Assembly (NCBI GenBank): GCA_019058165.1
Contig: JAHLVZ010000010.1
Coordinates: forward strand, 1 to 48,270
From: Candidatus Heimdallarchaeota archaeon
Lineage (GTDB): Archaea; Asgardarchaeota; Heimdallarchaeia; JABLTI01
Direction: 5' to 3'
Length of the DNA stretch: 48,270 nt
The notes beneath the pieces were generated by a model. It had not been told where the DNA came from and did not search any database. It saw only the letters and a list, made by a program, of their open reading frames with translations. The position numbers and the translations under genes are program-made. How positions within the stretch are numbered: position 1 is the stretch's first letter; every line of letters begins with the position of its first letter. Shown here one piece after another: positions 42,101-48,270 of this stretch.

Positions 42101-43051
42101 TTCAATAGAGGTGTTGCGTTTATAGATCAACCACGTATTCCAGCACGCCTTTCTACAAAATTCATCGCATTAGCTGGGAAAATTTTCGAAGATATCGGAG
42201 CAAACAAAGATGCAGCAAATGCTTACGATAATGCAATATTAAAATTCTTACGATTAATAAAAACAAGAAAGAATGTTGAGACAGTTGTAATTGAATTATT
42301 AACAAAAACAGCAGTAAATAGAATGGCAGGGTGTGACATGGATTCTCTTGAAACAATTTTCATACGAATTATGGAACTTGCTGAATTAAAGAAATCTAAG
42401 TTTACTAAGACAATTGCTAGAACCCTAAAGCTAGTAAATTCATCAAAGGTTGGTACCGCGTGGGACTTGATAGCTTCCCTTCCTTTCATATCACATGGTA
42501 GACTCCGGAAAATAATGAGTTCCACTAAAAACAGAATAATATATGACCTATCACAGAAAGGAACATTCGACCGAACGCTCTTCTCATCGACAGATAGATC
42601 ACTCCCACTCTCAGATTATTTACTTGAAAGTCTAATTATTGGTAGAAAAATTGAAGGACAACCAATTAACAAAGATGTCTTCATATCATTAAATAAAATC
42701 CAAGCAATTCGTTCGTACTTCTATTCAGAATACCAACTTTGGGGTAGACTTGAGTTAGATGCAATCTCAAAAGAATTTGGTATTCAGCATAATGATGCTG
42801 TTTCAATTGTCCGAAGAGAATTCTTATCTTCACTTTATATGGGAATTCTTGACAATGATCAGAAAACATTCTATTCCTCCGATAGATTGAAAGCTGAAAT
42901 TTCACTCATCTTGAATCGCGAGCGAAAGAAAGCAGCGATTTTTGATCCAATGCAAGTTGCAAATGAAATGCGTATCCCACCTGATATTATCAAAGAAATA
43001 CTTCGAGAAATTTCTTGTGAAGAAGTAGTTGAAAGTGCAATTGGCTCTTAA
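36137..43051 (+). CDS. Giant TPR-like alpha-solenoid protein with C-terminal winged-helix (PCI-like) region
   Basis: About 2304 residues in one uninterrupted frame. Nearly all of it is helix-turn-helix repeats of TPR type, with alanine/glycine at the usual TPR positions (for example SKWKNAAETFLKAANEFIDS; KKYDSALEVYNKALQLLVEI; GRIEIALEDYMKSTKAYLFG; DWADALRQ-type units later). Residues about 2190-2304 change style into two winged-helix-like units (GRLELDAISKEFGIQHNDA, then IFDPMQVANEMRIPPDIIK), as in PCI-type proteins that cap TPR solenoids. There is no signal peptide, membrane segment or catalytic motif, so a scaffold is likely. ATG 36137 has AGAGG nine bases upstream; TTG 36101 would add 12 residues. 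It follows the propeller/longin gene by 144 bases on the same strand and may be coexpressed. Confidence 0.88.
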   Translation: MSQLLEKAIALEEKSKWKNAAETFLKAANEFIDSGKPESAKEPLLKAIENAEKEDIPSLLVEIIFIFESITSEEEKKTVLLKAIKPLNQLIVEAEKKKRYDLLLDFVDKKVITAKAIQKDVEEAQTEKGKYLQKIALLILASKKDEDRKLGNNYLKEASETLLEIDRKEEKVQGEIEAFTLLLEEGYLEEGLLIFDGLIEYCKAEELLGKATDAIKIVITKAQEILVGKGSKKLLKAVKEKLNEADPGGELLDLGIEKGRDIGLTETIAEIALILSEHAQLIFDKKKYDSALEVYNKALQLLVEIGQKDLALKLADGIVKNAYALLDLKGMFATGLNYLASIHQIEKIDLEYLGAFYQVKAQNMFSRGRIEIALEDYMKSTKAYLFGKLLEKFTAIVDEIFAKAVELIANNKIEIATKYTESGQEILEGVQAFDQLGNNLSQISVALSKANQIKEAENFSIKAVENLIKAGDVVGAAKSHKTFGESLLGLEQYEAAIFRMIEASKLYKSAKTEEEILGAITPLVIAAKNKLNEKNVELAKLLFNGAAQCAQQKDPIAETNIVLEFTDHAIFNGFPELALEYLAYATRVLGKNYPEENKNIVNKLLSTGKRLVISDQKFALGKSFIETGINTLALLGESLDATDLLIEHSQLLFDNNQNDLAKDLLVQLTKIITSENNPDIFAQKVSVGAKILIDYNFIEEGIELLRKAVGSYLSLGSNEPVIQIAFYCAEKAKRALSNNETIHAKHLFITAMEFSSLVNLEIQDQILQDSTTVFLDLGDLYAVKEFHDFARNNLEGEKDYLAKLGRLIIVQGGILRDQKEMFEEASEFIRNGITILNQVGMLAEAGEAALAQGQLFIEKGNYIFGEELIETGAQIFIKTNDSERSGDAFQALADINIQRENWADALRQIQLSNKSYQQANLPEKLANSILKTAEIGTKSLVSNPDGNREFALSCFGIASTIAQESQIIETTIDVYLFEARAFASIKDYQTTYNLFLQAVNLLEQQDEKEKSPGVAEELSNYATSFILGEETELGLHIVDLSTGIYLRLSQPIKASEVYMKTCNSLLKQNRIVEGVKLVLLASDTLMVANEYDQAAKILEEIADLLFDMKDYQNASIVTGQIVTVHQKTGNIDEQKKAIHKLVTNAQDVIADGKIMEGEQLWEQVANYSVSTSLEFALEINGMRIESLRAAGMYNSMNNAFTQILPILEENKERMLEQGNIIANIAGELYDKDELELSKGFIQTAIEYYRKSENHEHAKNLCLSMSHRFIEKGDEVNGIELIDHAANIANEIVGSHEAAKIYLTSGFILVELGHQKSGKLAIDKSIEIELQTKNMTGCNELGDITLAKAVELAQSDLEKANDIYELAITIFEKAGAYTKAGETSSIIVGNHLSVGKALEAVNNAQKAVELYLKDKNIERAVGTTKQILESARRFLEENELTKAVHILEKGRLLVEKISRFDLLAIIVSIYLSAANQFLPNRKSSIGIFFLNRALDLANSSPDPEEIKRIINLSLKLAIEIISKKNSIAGAKVLEIVGNHDISKKVLLPYVSETYMEGIKITLDVEWNMIGKITRDAMQFFKATKQEEKINQLISILTKRANADIMLNKPQLGFYFLDFAIRLARDAESQQLLSLIGSESFEQLLILDQESDLDIRYKLLGYCYQMFQEVQNMDAIEKVGKEFLKLGSKDLINNMQSVRGYDALLTSRDIAVQTQNDSLMTTVILALLDFAKQLSSNNARTTQTTLEDIIEGLEAFEVPHSNRAEVDYKVIGDYIKAIISFGEKESKTESDYALGKKIVELCMRILTLSKNQAAIEKELIDTQKDFQKLYRRANKDAAYRLKHTALLLIDLRNSDIANEVAETSFKTAQAQFEKKKYSDSISFLDSSLKLNEKLSMATELKNIGLFALSAGDKLVTETKIPESMTFYEIAVEAFDKANDDESSNRLVNRIFQTREWDADVNIAYKCYKIASNSAVRVRNFQKAHEIANKCFNRGVAFIDQPRIPARLSTKFIALAGKIFEDIGANKDAANAYDNAILKFLRLIKTRKNVETVVIELLTKTAVNRMAGCDMDSLETIFIRIMELAELKKSKFTKTIARTLKLVNSSKVGTAWDLIASLPFISHGRLRKIMSSTKNRIIYDLSQKGTFDRTLFSSTDRSLPLSDYLLESLIIGRKIEGQPINKDVFISLNKIQAIRSYFYSEYQLWGRLELDAISKEFGIQHNDAVSIVRREFLSSLYMGILDNDQKTFYSSDRLKAEISLILNRERKKAAIFDPMQVANEMRIPPDIIKEILREISCEEVVESAIGS

Positions 43052-44437
43052 TTATTTAGAGCCTACACTCATTTTTCCTATTCCAGCAATTTTTGCAAGT
43101 ACTTTTGGATTTGATTCTTTTACTAGAAATATCGATAATAATAATGCTATAAGACCAAGTACCATTGGGAATAATGGGATAATGTATATTCCTTCTGGAA
43201 CAAATCGTGGAATCAAATCTCCTGGAAAGATATCTGCAATATAACAGCCAATTATGGCACCTAAGTTCCCAAAAACAATTTGTTCAATTTGAATTAAACT
43301 CATACCTCTCCCTCGTTCATTTTCTGAAGTCAAATCTGCCATAATTGTATTTGATGTAGGAACTTTCAATGCATAAAGTGGATACAAATAGATTGCAAAC
43401 AGTGCCCATGGATGACTAGAAAAGAAAAACATAAAGGTATACAGAATTGGATAACAAAGAATAGAAAAGATGAGAATTGGTTTACGTCCTGTCCTATCTA
43501 GGATTGCACCACTGATTAACAGTATTACCATTCCAAAAACGGTTGCTATTGTATTTGATTTGGCTATTAAGGTATTTGCTAATACCTCATCACCGAAATG
43601 CGTCAAATAAATATTCTTGAAATAAACAGAAGTTATAACATTAAATGGACCAAAACCAAAATCCAAAATTGCAAGTGTTATTAAAAGAACTAATATTTTC
43701 CGTCTTTTGAAAATCTCAAAGTATGATGAGTATTTCTCTGTGGATTCTATTGGTACAACTACTCGAGGTTTATCGTTCATTACCCATGTTTCAATTTCTT
43801 TTTCATGATCAATATCAACTTGATCTACTTCAACTTGTTTACTATAAGGTGTCGAAGTTGAAAACATTGCAATAAAACCTGCAACTAGAGCAAAACCAGC
43901 AGCAAATCCAAGACTACCTGTAATTCCCTTCCAATCATAAATTATATCTGATAAACTACTGCCAATCATCCATCCTAAGCTGGCGAAAAAGATTAGATAA
44001 CTGGAAACTTGTCCTTTTTTATCTGGCGGACAAATAATAGTGATAAGTGCACTAACCTGAGCATAATAGATTTGAGCGAACATACCAAAGAGTGCAAGAA
44101 TTAGTAATATATTCCAGATTTTTGTCCCAAAAAATATTAGCAAGAGATACTGCATCATTAATGCGGCTTTTGCTACAAATATCAATAGTTTTCGATGACC
44201 AGTTTTATCTGAAAAAGAACTAAGAACTGTTGTACCAAAAACAGATATTATAGCTGGAATTGCTAGGATAACTGCGACATCTAGATATGAATCGGAAATT
44301 TCTTCACTAAGAAAAATACCGAAAAATATCCAATAGGATGAAACAGCTATGTGATCTATAGTATATGAAAATAGTAAAGGCAACAAATTCACAGATGGTA
44401 GAAGTTCTTTCAATGTTCGATTTTTTTCTTCTTCCAT
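43052..44437 (-). CDS. Major facilitator superfamily transporter
   Basis: This 461-residue membrane protein has some ten to twelve helices in two halves separated by an acidic, soluble loop of about 60 residues (around 200-265). The MFS motif A loops are visible as SSFSDKTGHRK in the first half and GAILDRTGRKP in the second. Its substrate is unknown; drug or sugar transport are both possible. The stop abuts the stop of the giant TPR gene with no spacing between them. The ATG follows an AAGGTG site, and a perfect TTGAAAT/ATTTCAA hairpin (44450-44466) lies immediately upstream of that site. Confidence 0.9.
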   Translation of the reverse strand: MEEEKNRTLKELLPSVNLLPLLFSYTIDHIAVSSYWIFFGIFLSEEISDSYLDVAVILAIPAIISVFGTTVLSSFSDKTGHRKLLIFVAKAALMMQYLLLIFFGTKIWNILLILALFGMFAQIYYAQVSALITIICPPDKKGQVSSYLIFFASLGWMIGSSLSDIIYDWKGITGSLGFAAGFALVAGFIAMFSTSTPYSKQVEVDQVDIDHEKEIETWVMNDKPRVVVPIESTEKYSSYFEIFKRRKILVLLITLAILDFGFGPFNVITSVYFKNIYLTHFGDEVLANTLIAKSNTIATVFGMVILLISGAILDRTGRKPILIFSILCYPILYTFMFFFSSHPWALFAIYLYPLYALKVPTSNTIMADLTSENERGRGMSLIQIEQIVFGNLGAIIGCYIADIFPGDLIPRFVPEGIYIIPLFPMVLGLIALLLSIFLVKESNPKVLAKIAGIGKMSVGSK

Positions 44438-44449
44438 TCTGCTTTCACC

Positions 44450-44466
44450 TTGAAATTAAATTTCAA
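44450..44466 (-). repeat. Perfect 7-bp inverted repeat just before the MFS ribosome site
   Basis: TTGAAAT and ATTTCAA flank three bases. On the minus strand the stem ends two bases before an AAGGTGA-type ribosome site of the MFS gene. It could affect translation or bind a regulator. It is AT-rich and short, so chance is possible. Confidence 0.35.
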
Positions 44467-44501
44467 TTATTGTTTTATAGTGATAATTTGAAAATTATTA
44501 A

Positions 44502-46370
44502 CTAGTTATTATTGGATCCATTTTCTTGATCTTTGAATTGTAATTGGTATAAGCGATAATATTCTCCTTTCTTAGCGAGAAGGGCATCATTAGATCCTTC
44601 TTCGATAATTTCGCCATCCTTAATGACTACAATCCTGTCAGCAGTTCTAACAGTTGATAATCTATGAGCAATAATGAACGAGGTCCGATCATAAAGAAGT
44701 TTGTTTAGAGCTTGTTTAATCATGATTTCAGTGTACGGATCAACAGATGAGGTTGCTTCGTCAAGCACCAAGATTTTTGGATTAGGTAACAATGCTCTTG
44801 CAAATGAAATTAATTGTCTTTGACCAACTGATAATTTGCTTCCTCGTTCACCCACTTCAGTATCATAACCTTTAGGCATCCTTTCAATGAACTCGTGAGC
44901 ATTAACTGATTCAGCAGCAACTTGTATATCATCAAATGGTACTTCTTTTTGGTTGAAGATTATGTTTTCAGCAATGGTTCCAGAGAATAGATAAGGATCC
45001 TGGAGTACGATTCCCATTTGGCTGTGTAAAGAGTCTAAGGTAACATCTTGAATGTTATGACCATCAATTTGGATCATTCCATCTTGTATCTCATAAAATC
45101 TAGCGAGGAGATTAATTATCGTAGTTTTACCTGAACCCGTCGGTCCTACCACGGCAATTGTTTCTCCTGGTTGAACTTCCAAACTAAATTTCATCAGAAC
45201 AGGTTCTTCTTCCTTGTAAGCAAAATCAACTTTATCAAATGAGACATGTCCGTTTATTTCGGGTAATGGATAGGCGTCTTCTTTCTCTACAACATCAGAA
45301 ACTGTATGATTTAATTCATAAACTCTCTCTGTTGCAGCCATAGTTGATTGAAAAGTGTTGTAAAACATAGTTAGGTTCAATATTGGTCTGAAAAAGTTAC
45401 CAATATATTGAGTAAAGGCAATTGCGGTTCCAATTGATACTGCTTTGAAAATCACTGTAGAACCGAAAATAAGTGTCCATCCTCCATACAAGTAAACAAA
45501 ACCAATAACAGCTGAAGCCATGAAATTAAACAATGGAAATGTTGTGGCAAATACAGCTACAGCCTTCATATTTGCAACTCTATTTTCTTCATTGACGGTG
45601 CGAAATTCTTGTATGTTTCTTGTTTCTCGAGTAAATGATTTTGAGACTCTAACACCTGAGATGCTTTCTGATAAATTGGCTGTTACATTAGCTATTGTTT
45701 TTCTTGTTTTTCTGTATGCTTTTCGAGCTCGTCTTCTAAAGAAGAAGCTAATAAGGAGTGTTGTTGGAATGGAGAATAAGAAACACCAAAGGGCTAATTG
45801 CCAATTCATGACGAGGAGCATGATAGAAATTCCAATCAAGGTCAAGAAATCAATAAGAGAAGTGATTATCCCGCCACTCATGAGTTCATTAATTTTATCA
45901 CAATCATTTGTCACTTTTGAAATCAATCTGCCGGATTCTTGGGTATCAAAATATTTTAGTGACAGATTTTGTAAGTGAATGAATGTTTTGGTTCTTATTT
46001 TCTTTACTGTATTGTAGCCAATTTTAGCAAAGAGAATTGTTCTAAAAAATTGAACAACTGCAGTAATCAAAGCAACTGCCAAAAGAACTAATGTTAAGAT
46101 AAGTAATAATTGATATTTATCAGCAATTGCTAATGAAACATTATCAAAGATTCTGTCAACTAATATTTGGATAATTTTTGGAGAAGCTAATGCGAGTACA
46201 GATCCAAGACCGACTAATGCAAGAGCAGCAATTGCTAATCCTTTGAAATCTTTAAAGAGGAATTTTAGGATCCATTTTGCCAAAACCCAATCTGAGGCAA
46301 TTTTCGGACGTTCTTTTTTCTCTTCCTCTTCTACTAAAGAATCCCAGTGTCCACTTCTTCTATAACCCAT
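44502..46370 (-). CDS. ABC exporter subunit, canonical ATPase site half (type IV fold)
   Basis: This is a fused transmembrane-plus-ATPase half exporter of 622 residues. Six membrane helices occupy about residues 35-350 (AIAALALVGLGSVLALA, LLILTLVLLAVALITAV and others). The nucleotide-binding domain has Walker A GPTGSGKTT, Q-loop VLQDPYLFSGT, signature LSVGQRQ, Walker B ILVLDEATSSVD and H-loop IAHRLSTV. The Walker B glutamate is present. It follows its partner gene with a TAATG overlap. Together they look like a heterodimeric multidrug/lipid exporter of the TM287/TM288 or BmrCD kind. Confidence 0.95.
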   Translation of the reverse strand: MGYRRSGHWDSLVEEEEKKERPKIASDWVLAKWILKFLFKDFKGLAIAALALVGLGSVLALASPKIIQILVDRIFDNVSLAIADKYQLLLILTLVLLAVALITAVVQFFRTILFAKIGYNTVKKIRTKTFIHLQNLSLKYFDTQESGRLISKVTNDCDKINELMSGGIITSLIDFLTLIGISIMLLVMNWQLALWCFLFSIPTTLLISFFFRRRARKAYRKTRKTIANVTANLSESISGVRVSKSFTRETRNIQEFRTVNEENRVANMKAVAVFATTFPLFNFMASAVIGFVYLYGGWTLIFGSTVIFKAVSIGTAIAFTQYIGNFFRPILNLTMFYNTFQSTMAATERVYELNHTVSDVVEKEDAYPLPEINGHVSFDKVDFAYKEEEPVLMKFSLEVQPGETIAVVGPTGSGKTTIINLLARFYEIQDGMIQIDGHNIQDVTLDSLHSQMGIVLQDPYLFSGTIAENIIFNQKEVPFDDIQVAAESVNAHEFIERMPKGYDTEVGERGSKLSVGQRQLISFARALLPNPKILVLDEATSSVDPYTEIMIKQALNKLLYDRTSFIIAHRLSTVRTADRIVVIKDGEIIEEGSNDALLAKKGEYYRLYQLQFKDQENGSNNN

Positions 46371-48226
46371 TATTTTTTACCTCCAGATTCTTCTTCGAGA
46401 TTAGATTTATCTCCTTCACTAATAACTTGAGAAATATCATCCATAATTGGATATTCTTGTTCCAAAAGCTGGGTTTCATACAAGTGTCTGTATAATCCTC
46501 CTTTCTCGAGTAATTTTTCATGAGTACCTTGTTCTATAATTTCCCCCTTATCCATAACAATGATTAAAGTGGCATATTTTATTGTTGATAATCGCTGAGT
46601 GATTACCAACGTGGTTCTATTTTTAATCAATTCACCAATCGCACTTTGGAACTGATGTTCCGTCTCAAAATCAAGAGCACTTGAGGAATCATCCATAATC
46701 AATAATGGATAATCTAGTAATAGTGCTCGAGCAATTGTAAGCCTTTGTTTTTGACCGCCTGAGAGGGTAACACCTCTTTCGCCTACAACGGTATCATAAC
46801 CATCAGGAAAAGTGGTTATGAACTCTTCAGCTTGTGCAATCTTTGCAACTCGAATAATTTCTTCATCTGTAGCATCAGGTTTTCCAAAAGCAATATTCTC
46901 TTTTATTGTTCGGGCGAAGAGAAAAGCTTCTTGCTGTACAATAGCTATTTGTTGTCGCAATGATTCAATTTGGACATCTTTTATATCAATTCCATCGATT
47001 TTCACAGAGCCTTCTTGAGGATCATAAAATCTTGGAACTAAACTTACAATTGTGCTTTTACCGGAACCAGTTGTTCCAAGAAATGCTACAGTTTCACCTG
47101 CGGAAATTTTTAAATTAATGTTCTTTAGGACTGGGGGATTATCTTCTACATAAGCAAAAGTAACACCAGCAAAAGTTATCTCACCGTTTATTTTTGGCAT
47201 TTCAATAGCATCAGGTTTCTCTTGAATCTTCTTCTCCATGTCAACAACTTCAAATATTCTGTTGAGAGAAGCAGTGCCTTCCTGAAAGTGTAGAATAGCA
47301 AATGATAGGAAGCGAGTAGGCATCTGCATTAGTATTAAAAAAGCATTAATTGCAATTAGATCACCCACAAGCATATCACCAGCAATCACACCTTTTCCAC
47401 CGAAGTATAGAAGAAGAAAAGAACCTATACCCAAGACAAATGGGAATACAGTAGTAAGGTAAGCCCGTAATCGAGCCATCCTCATATTCAAGTCAAGATA
47501 TATTTGATTTTCCCTTTCGAATTTGCTAGTTTCAAAGTCTTCTGCAGCGAATGCTCGCACAACTTGAGCACCATAAACATTTTCAGCAAGAACAGAATTC
47601 ATATCTCCAAATTTATTCTGAATTTCCCTCATAAGAGGTCTGGCTCGTTTTGCATAAGCAAACATAACTACAAACATCACAGGAGCAATACCTACAACAA
47701 TCAACAGAAGCTGCCAATTCATGCGACCAATAGAAATGAAAATACCTGTGTAAAGCATAATCGCTCGTAAGAAAATCCGCATACCAATACTAAGTAATCG
47801 TCTAATTGCTTCTATATCACTTGTACCTCTAGAGATTAATTGTCCAGTTTCAATCCTATCGAAGAAATCTATTGATTGTTTCTGGATTTTGGAATACAAT
47901 TGATTTCGCAAATCAAAGATGAGCGATTGGGAGACGTACTCGTTGATGTATCTTTGAAGGAATCGAAAAATAGCTGCAAAAAATCCTGTAGCAACATAAA
48001 TGGGCAACCAAATAATCATCACATCATAGTTTTTGCCATAGAATACGTCATTGATTAAAATCTTGACAATCCAAGGAGTAAACAAAGTAAAAGCAGAATC
48101 AAGAATAGCAGAGAATATAACTACAATTAATGCAAACCAAGTTTTTCTTTTCATAAAACTAAATACTCTCAGAATTGGATGCATCTGTTTACTCACTCTA
48201 AATTCTTCTTTCGGTTTACCAATCAA
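46370..48226 (-). CDS. ABC exporter subunit, degenerate ATPase site half (type IV fold)
   Basis: This is the partner half exporter, 618 residues. It has six N-terminal membrane helices and an ATPase domain with Walker A GTTGSGKST, Q-loop VQQEAFLFART, signature LSGGQKQR, Walker B LLIMDDSSSALD and H-loop region ITQRLSTI. Aspartate replaces the catalytic glutamate after Walker B, and glutamine replaces the H-loop histidine (TQRL rather than AHRL). These are the marks of the degenerate site in heterodimeric exporters, with hydrolysis carried by the other half. The start is TTG 48226. It is the first gene of the pair, and the window ends 44 bases upstream. Confidence 0.95.
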   Translation of the reverse strand: MIGKPKEEFRVSKQMHPILRVFSFMKRKTWFALIVVIFSAILDSAFTLFTPWIVKILINDVFYGKNYDVMIIWLPIYVATGFFAAIFRFLQRYINEYVSQSLIFDLRNQLYSKIQKQSIDFFDRIETGQLISRGTSDIEAIRRLLSIGMRIFLRAIMLYTGIFISIGRMNWQLLLIVVGIAPVMFVVMFAYAKRARPLMREIQNKFGDMNSVLAENVYGAQVVRAFAAEDFETSKFERENQIYLDLNMRMARLRAYLTTVFPFVLGIGSFLLLYFGGKGVIAGDMLVGDLIAINAFLILMQMPTRFLSFAILHFQEGTASLNRIFEVVDMEKKIQEKPDAIEMPKINGEITFAGVTFAYVEDNPPVLKNINLKISAGETVAFLGTTGSGKSTIVSLVPRFYDPQEGSVKIDGIDIKDVQIESLRQQIAIVQQEAFLFARTIKENIAFGKPDATDEEIIRVAKIAQAEEFITTFPDGYDTVVGERGVTLSGGQKQRLTIARALLLDYPLLIMDDSSSALDFETEHQFQSAIGELIKNRTTLVITQRLSTIKYATLIIVMDKGEIIEQGTHEKLLEKGGLYRHLYETQLLEQEYPIMDDISQVISEGDKSNLEEESGGKK

Positions 48227-48270
48227 ATCATCTATTAAAATTGTTTTGATTTAATTTAAAATTCAAAGTA

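Noticed and set aside
1-48270. tRNA genes, CRISPR arrays, insertion sequences or prophage
   Set aside because: The intergenic gaps are short; no cloverleaf-like sequence, regularly spaced repeat, transposase or phage gene was seen.

Overview
The window is about 48 kb of AT-rich archaeal DNA (roughly one third GC by eye) and looks like an Asgard archaeon. Core genes are archaeal: RadA, Kae1/TsaD, type II methionine aminopeptidase, prefoldin beta next to a DUF3194-like gene and a DHH phosphoesterase, DUF-type zinc ribbons and ECF modules. Mixed with these are eukaryote-like parts: an Arf-like GTPase, two Rab/Ras-like GTPases (one fused to a thioredoxin fold), two proteins with longin-like domains, an FG-GAP beta-propeller protein and a TPR protein of about 2300 residues. 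No rRNA, tRNA, CRISPR array or insertion sequence was seen. The lineage within Asgard cannot be fixed from this sequence.

Layout. 1-714: 3' part of radA. 715-6630 (minus): t6A genes tsaC and kae1, a small unknown gene, an Arf-like GTPase, two coiled-coil/winged-helix proteins, and a longin-like/winged-helix protein. 6739-10242 (plus): a palindromic operator-like site, then a five-gene operon with two membrane-anchored proteins of the molybdopterin-binding (SUOX) fold, an EcfT, a MobB-like P-loop protein with an Fe-S domain, and an ECF S component. 10258-13254 (minus): a YtcJ-like amidohydrolase, a zinc-ribbon membrane protein and a small helical protein. 13444-15742: two GTPases flanking a helical-repeat protein. 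15828-21122 (minus): map, then ecfT-ecfA-ecfA-DHH-DUF3194-pfdB, tightly packed.

21325-27666: carbohydrate region with a GH57 enzyme, a GT4 glycosyltransferase, a lone GT-B N-terminal domain, a PfkB sugar kinase and a class II glutamine amidotransferase. The amidotransferase frame has a TAA and then continues in frame into a winged helix with no start codon of its own. 27793-29843: an ABC-2 exporter pair. 29854-33537 (minus): oxidative-stress genes (protein disulfide oxidoreductase, flavodiiron protein, desulfoferrodoxin, rubrerythrin), with stem-loops at several 3' ends. 33848-43051 (plus): the propeller/zinc-ribbon/longin protein followed by the giant TPR protein. 43052-48226 (minus): an MFS transporter and a heterodimeric ABC exporter pair.

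The most notable points are the beta-propeller/longin plus giant alpha-solenoid gene pair, the GTPase-thioredoxin fusion, the ECF/SUOX-fold/MobB operon with its palindrome and internal hairpin, and the in-frame stop within the amidotransferase gene.
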